From Verrucomicrobiota bacterium (lineage in GTDB: Bacteria > Verrucomicrobiota > Verrucomicrobiia > Chthoniobacterales > SZAS-18), in assembly GCA_019241085.1 (NCBI GenBank), contig JAFAXH010000040.1, forward strand, positions 1 to 64,000: a stretch of DNA of 64,000 nt. Direction: 5' to 3'. Below, piece after piece: positions 61,082-64,000 of this stretch (positions are counted from its first letter, which is position 1; each line of letters opens with the position of its first letter). Position numbers and translations under genes: made by a program. Below the pieces are notes generated by a model. That model did not search any database. It saw only the letters and a list, made by a program, of their open reading frames with translations, and was not told the origin of the DNA.

Positions 61082-63730
61082 TTAAGGCGCCGCCTGCTGG
61101 CTTTTTTCGCCGCTTTCCTGCGACGGCGTCGCGGTCGCCGCGGGGGCGGCAGCGGCTTTCGCCAGCACCAATCCACGTTTGGCTTCGGCCGATTCCGGTT
61201 CCAGCTTGAGCGCCTGCGCATAATCTTCCGCCGCAGCGTCCCAGCGGCCGAGCGCCAGCCGCAGATTGGCGCGTTGCACGAGCAAGCTCGCGCTCGGCTG
61301 GTGCGCGGGGCCGTTGAATTTGGCGTCAAAACGCGACAGCTCCTTCTGCAATTGTTGGGGGTCGGCGTAAGCCTTGCCGGCGGGCGTGTGCTCGCGCGCG
61401 AACGCCTCGCCCGCGGCCGCACACGCGGCGGCGTAGTCTTCGATGGCCTCCGCGCGGTTCTTTTCCGCTTCGGCGCGGTCGGCGGCTGCGAGGAATGCCA
61501 GTGCCGCGCGTTGCTGCGGGTCGTCCGACGCCGACGGCTGCGGCGTTGGCACGACGTTGGGCGTCATCGTGGGAGGATGAGACGGCGTCGCGTAGGCCAG
61601 GGTTCCCGGTTCGCTGGCGGATCGTTGTTGCCGCAGGAAAAGCCCCGCGCCGGCGACTGCGAGCAACACGACGGTCAACGCACCCGCCAGCGCGCCGATG
61701 GGCAGGCGTCGCCGCGCCGGACCTTCCACTGGCGATAATGATGCTGCTGCTGGCGCCAGCATGGGCACCGGCGCGGCGGCAGGCGACGACGCCACGGCCT
61801 GCGGCGTTATGGGCATAGCCGACGACTGCGCCGGCGCCGGCGTTGTTGCACCCGTGGCGCCGGCCGCTGCGCCGAGCCGGTGAAAGTGGAGCTGCCGCAA
61901 CGGCTCCGGCGGCGGCGGCATCGGGTCCTGCCAATACGTCGGCCGCACAAACGTGTCGCGGCGCAGGCTCAGCGCGTGCTGCCATTCGCGCTCGACGAAC
62001 TCCGAGCGCGCCGCGTTCTGCGACCAGAAGAGTTGAAAAATATCGGCCTCCTCGATGATCTTCCGCAGCCGCGCGTCCCATTTCTCGCCGCTGCGCAGGT
62101 GCAGCCAGTCGCGCAGATATTCGTCGCCGAGCGTGCGCGCATGGCGCTCGACGCTTTCGACAATTTCCACGTCCCGGTGCGAGTAAGAGGCAAAGATTTT
62201 GCGAAACGGCCGCGCGCTGCTCCGCTCGCGTCCGGCGACCTCTGCTTCCTTCGCCGCAAGATTGCCGAGCTGACTATCGACGCGGATCGCGAGGCTGATT
62301 TCGGCCAGCACCAATGGCCCGAGAAAAACCGTGAGCCGGCCGCGCGCCGTTTTCCCATCCAACGCCGCGCCCGCCCGCAGGTCGAACGTTTCGCCGTGAA
62401 CGCTCACGCCGTCTTTCCAAAAAAACGTCCGGTGCGGCGGATTAAATTCCACGCCGGCCAGCTCGGGCACAAACGTGATCTCGCCTTCGCGCGGCACGGC
62501 CAGCCGGCTGTCATCGGTCGTCTGCTTGTAATCCTCCGCGTGCTGCGGGCCGAGGATCGCGGCGGCTTGCGCGGCCATTTCCTCCAACGGCGCGCGTTCG
62601 TCGGCGTCCATCCAGGCGGGGCGTTCCTCGAGGTGCGCGAAGACGAGCAGCTTGGCCCATTTGTTGGGCTGAACAACTTTGGGTCGATACGCGGTGAACT
62701 GGACGTTTTCGTCGAGCGCCGGCGACGGCGTCGCGGGCGTGGTTGCCGGCGCTGGGGCGAGCGGCCGCGGCAAGCTGTCGAGCGGAATGCACGTCGTGTC
62801 GCCGGTCGAAGTCTCATCCTCAACCGACGCGCTCGTAGCAGCGGCGGGTGGCGGCATCGCGCGGCCCGCCTGGCAGGCTTCGATGTCTTGCAATAATTCC
62901 TCCGCCGACTGTGGTCGCTCGCCGGGCGCGCGCGCGAGCAGCCGCGCGAGCAACGCACGCACCGGCTCGGGCGCGCTGGCCGGCAGGCGGTCGAGAAAAG
63001 TTTGCGGCAGGTCGTTGTTGCCGACGCTGGACAACAGCGGGAGCGGCGACTCGCCGACGAGCAAAAACCAGAGCACCAAGCCGAGCTTGTAATAATCCGT
63101 GCGCCGGTCCGACACGCGGTGCTCTTTTTCCTCCGGGCTGAGCCAGCGCGGCCCGCCGCTGCCTTCGCCGCCCCAGCGCCCGGGCGAGGGCGGGAGCAGC
63201 GCGGCGGCTTCGTAGCTGACGATTTTGACCACGTTGTCCTTCGACCCCGCGCCGCCCTGCGTGGCGGCGGTGAACCGCAAAACGTCCGGCCCCAGATGCG
63301 GATGAACCAAGCCCAGCGCGCCGGCCGCTTGCAGCCCGAGCGCGACCTGCCGCGCCAGCTCCAGCGCCTCGGCTGCCGGCAACGGCCCGCGTTGTTTTAC
63401 CAGGTCGGCCAGCGACTCGCCCGCGGCCCGTTCCATCACCAGCACGCACCGCCCGTCCGTCGCGTGATCCGTGGCAAGCAAGGCGGCGACGTGCGGATGG
63501 TGCAGCGTCGCCAAAAGGTGCGCGATCTTTTCGTTGGTTTGCCACGCGCTGACGCGCAACACGACCTCTGGCGCATCGGCTGCGTCGGCGTCGGCGGTGC
63601 GCCGCGCCTTGTAAACCATGCCTTCCACGCCCCAGCCCAGCCACCACATGCTCCCCTCCTCGGGCCGCCGCAGGACGCGGTATTGCCCCAGGAGCGCGAG
63701 GTCGTCGTGGTCTTCGTCGTTGCCGGCCAT
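61082..63730 (-). CDS. Pseudokinase-TIR-membrane-TPR fusion protein
   Basis: 882 residues. Residues ~15-295 match a Ser/Thr kinase fold (YRVLRRPEEGSMWWLGWGVE, VERAAGESLADLVKQRG region) but lack the key residues: the H-R-D loop is HPHLGPDVL, no D-F-G follows, and the usual Lys strand reads VVLRVSA. A beta-rich domain (~345-500) precedes a TIR_2 domain (~507-620) with KIFASYSHRDVEIVESVERH and ADIFQLFWSQNAARSEFVER. A membrane helix (GALAGALTVVLLAVAGAGLF, ~677-697) and a C-terminal TPR region (NLRLALGRWDAAAEDYAQAL) follow. It appears to be a membrane-anchored signalling scaffold. Confidence 0.82.
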   Translation of the reverse strand: MAGNDEDHDDLALLGQYRVLRRPEEGSMWWLGWGVEGMVYKARRTADADAADAPEVVLRVSAWQTNEKIAHLLATLHHPHVAALLATDHATDGRCVLVMERAAGESLADLVKQRGPLPAAEALELARQVALGLQAAGALGLVHPHLGPDVLRFTAATQGGAGSKDNVVKIVSYEAAALLPPSPGRWGGEGSGGPRWLSPEEKEHRVSDRRTDYYKLGLVLWFLLVGESPLPLLSSVGNNDLPQTFLDRLPASAPEPVRALLARLLARAPGERPQSAEELLQDIEACQAGRAMPPPAAATSASVEDETSTGDTTCIPLDSLPRPLAPAPATTPATPSPALDENVQFTAYRPKVVQPNKWAKLLVFAHLEERPAWMDADERAPLEEMAAQAAAILGPQHAEDYKQTTDDSRLAVPREGEITFVPELAGVEFNPPHRTFFWKDGVSVHGETFDLRAGAALDGKTARGRLTVFLGPLVLAEISLAIRVDSQLGNLAAKEAEVAGRERSSARPFRKIFASYSHRDVEIVESVERHARTLGDEYLRDWLHLRSGEKWDARLRKIIEEADIFQLFWSQNAARSEFVEREWQHALSLRRDTFVRPTYWQDPMPPPPEPLRQLHFHRLGAAAGATGATTPAPAQSSAMPITPQAVASSPAAAPVPMLAPAAASLSPVEGPARRRLPIGALAGALTVVLLAVAGAGLFLRQQRSASEPGTLAYATPSHPPTMTPNVVPTPQPSASDDPQQRAALAFLAAADRAEAEKNRAEAIEDYAAACAAAGEAFAREHTPAGKAYADPQQLQKELSRFDAKFNGPAHQPSASLLVQRANLRLALGRWDAAAEDYAQALKLEPESAEAKRGLVLAKAAAAPAATATPSQESGEKSQQAAP

Positions 63731-63888
63731 AGCGGAGTCTGGCTACTTTTTTTGCTGCAAGGGGAAAGCTGGCTCGTCCGCTCCAAGGGACTATCCATTG
63801 GCGGGGAGAAAGGCAATCCTTCTTGTCAACGGTGCGGAAGCGGGTTCCTGTTTGGTCCGAGTCTGACTCTTTGTTCGCTCTCAACCAG

Positions 63889-63996
63889 CTTAATCCTAAT
63901 CTTAATCTTAGTCCTGGTCCTGCCGCCGGAGGCAGCGCTTGAGCCATGCGCCGCGAGCGCAGAAGGACTAAGATTAAGATTAGGATTACGATTAAG
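63889..63996. repeat. Inverted hexamer-array element A4
   Basis: 108 bp at the right edge, upstream of the pseudokinase-TIR gene. Left arm CTTAATCCTAATCTTAATCT; the right arm shares 20 perfectly inverted bases (CTAATCTTAATCTTAGTCCT on the left). The core is CTGCCGCCGGAGGCAG, a variable part and GCGCCGCGAGCGCAGA, as in A2. Confidence 0.9.
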
Positions 63997-64000
63997 TGGG

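Overview
The window is GC-rich, densely coded chromosomal DNA that most resembles a verrucomicrobial genome (Verrucomicrobiota, probably near the Opitutales). This placement is inferred from gene content: an mreB-mreC-mreD-mrdA-rng-pyrH-frr run, a GlgE maltosyltransferase, a PEP-CTERM protein, DUF58/SpoIIM/RDD and DUF4129/DUF4350 clusters, and almost no Shine-Dalgarno motifs before start codons. No rRNA gene is present to test it.

Layout. 0-5.3 kb: a minus-strand envelope-associated cluster (partial M29 aminopeptidase, RDD, SpoIIM, a DUF2283 gene pair, DUF58, a GH113-like secreted protein). 5.5-9.4 kb: M48 protease, queA, tadA, rpe and a thioredoxin-like exported protein. 9.4-18.1 kb: the cell-shape, RNA-processing and translation run frr, pyrH, rng, mrdA, mreD, mreC, mreB. 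18.5-23 kb: a plus-strand cluster of two paralogous FemAB/GNAT-like proteins around a fatty-acid desaturase, followed by two tiny EmrE/EamA-type membrane proteins, perhaps a lipid-modification and flipping module. 23-35.6 kb: ureohydrolase-like, ARPP-1-like, WYL regulator, DUF4112, PEP-CTERM and TPR proteins, a CHASE3 histidine kinase, glgE, Uma2, an AmgK-like kinase and a small exported protein.

35.6-45.7 kb is an accessory stretch: a tRNA-Glu with its own promoter and an odd leader, a DNA methyltransferase fused to an Mrr-like nuclease domain with an AT-rich (swapped?) central segment, decayed genes (GH127, antitoxin-like, an unknown frameshifted C-terminus), a 21-bp-period repeat, and a lower-GC ParA-like ATPase with a small partner. 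45.7-56.2 kb: kynB-kynU, a cyclic-nucleotide/DUF1003 membrane protein, and a long cluster of membrane and zinc-ribbon proteins with DUF4129, DUF4350, RDD/GYF and a rhomboid homologue lacking its catalytic residues. 56.4-64 kb: family-B DNA polymerase, hicBA, a PAS histidine kinase, a lipoprotein, and an 882-residue pseudokinase-TIR-TPR protein.

The most unusual feature is a set of intergenic elements that share one architecture but not one sequence. Two arms, most of them imperfect tandem arrays of a 6-9 nt unit, face each other as an inverted repeat around a central segment. I see families built on NGATTA hexamers (four copies, two in each core orientation), ACAGGATT/ACAGAATT-like units (two copies, one filling a divergent promoter region and one a convergent gap), GTTGAGA heptamers, AGTTCTA/AGCTCGA heptamers and a CACAGG/CACAAAGG-type unit, plus related GC-rich palindromes. 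Several supply start or stop codons or the whole upstream region of housekeeping genes, so they are either mobile or are regulatory/processing RNA hairpins. This is my best candidate for an undescribed system.
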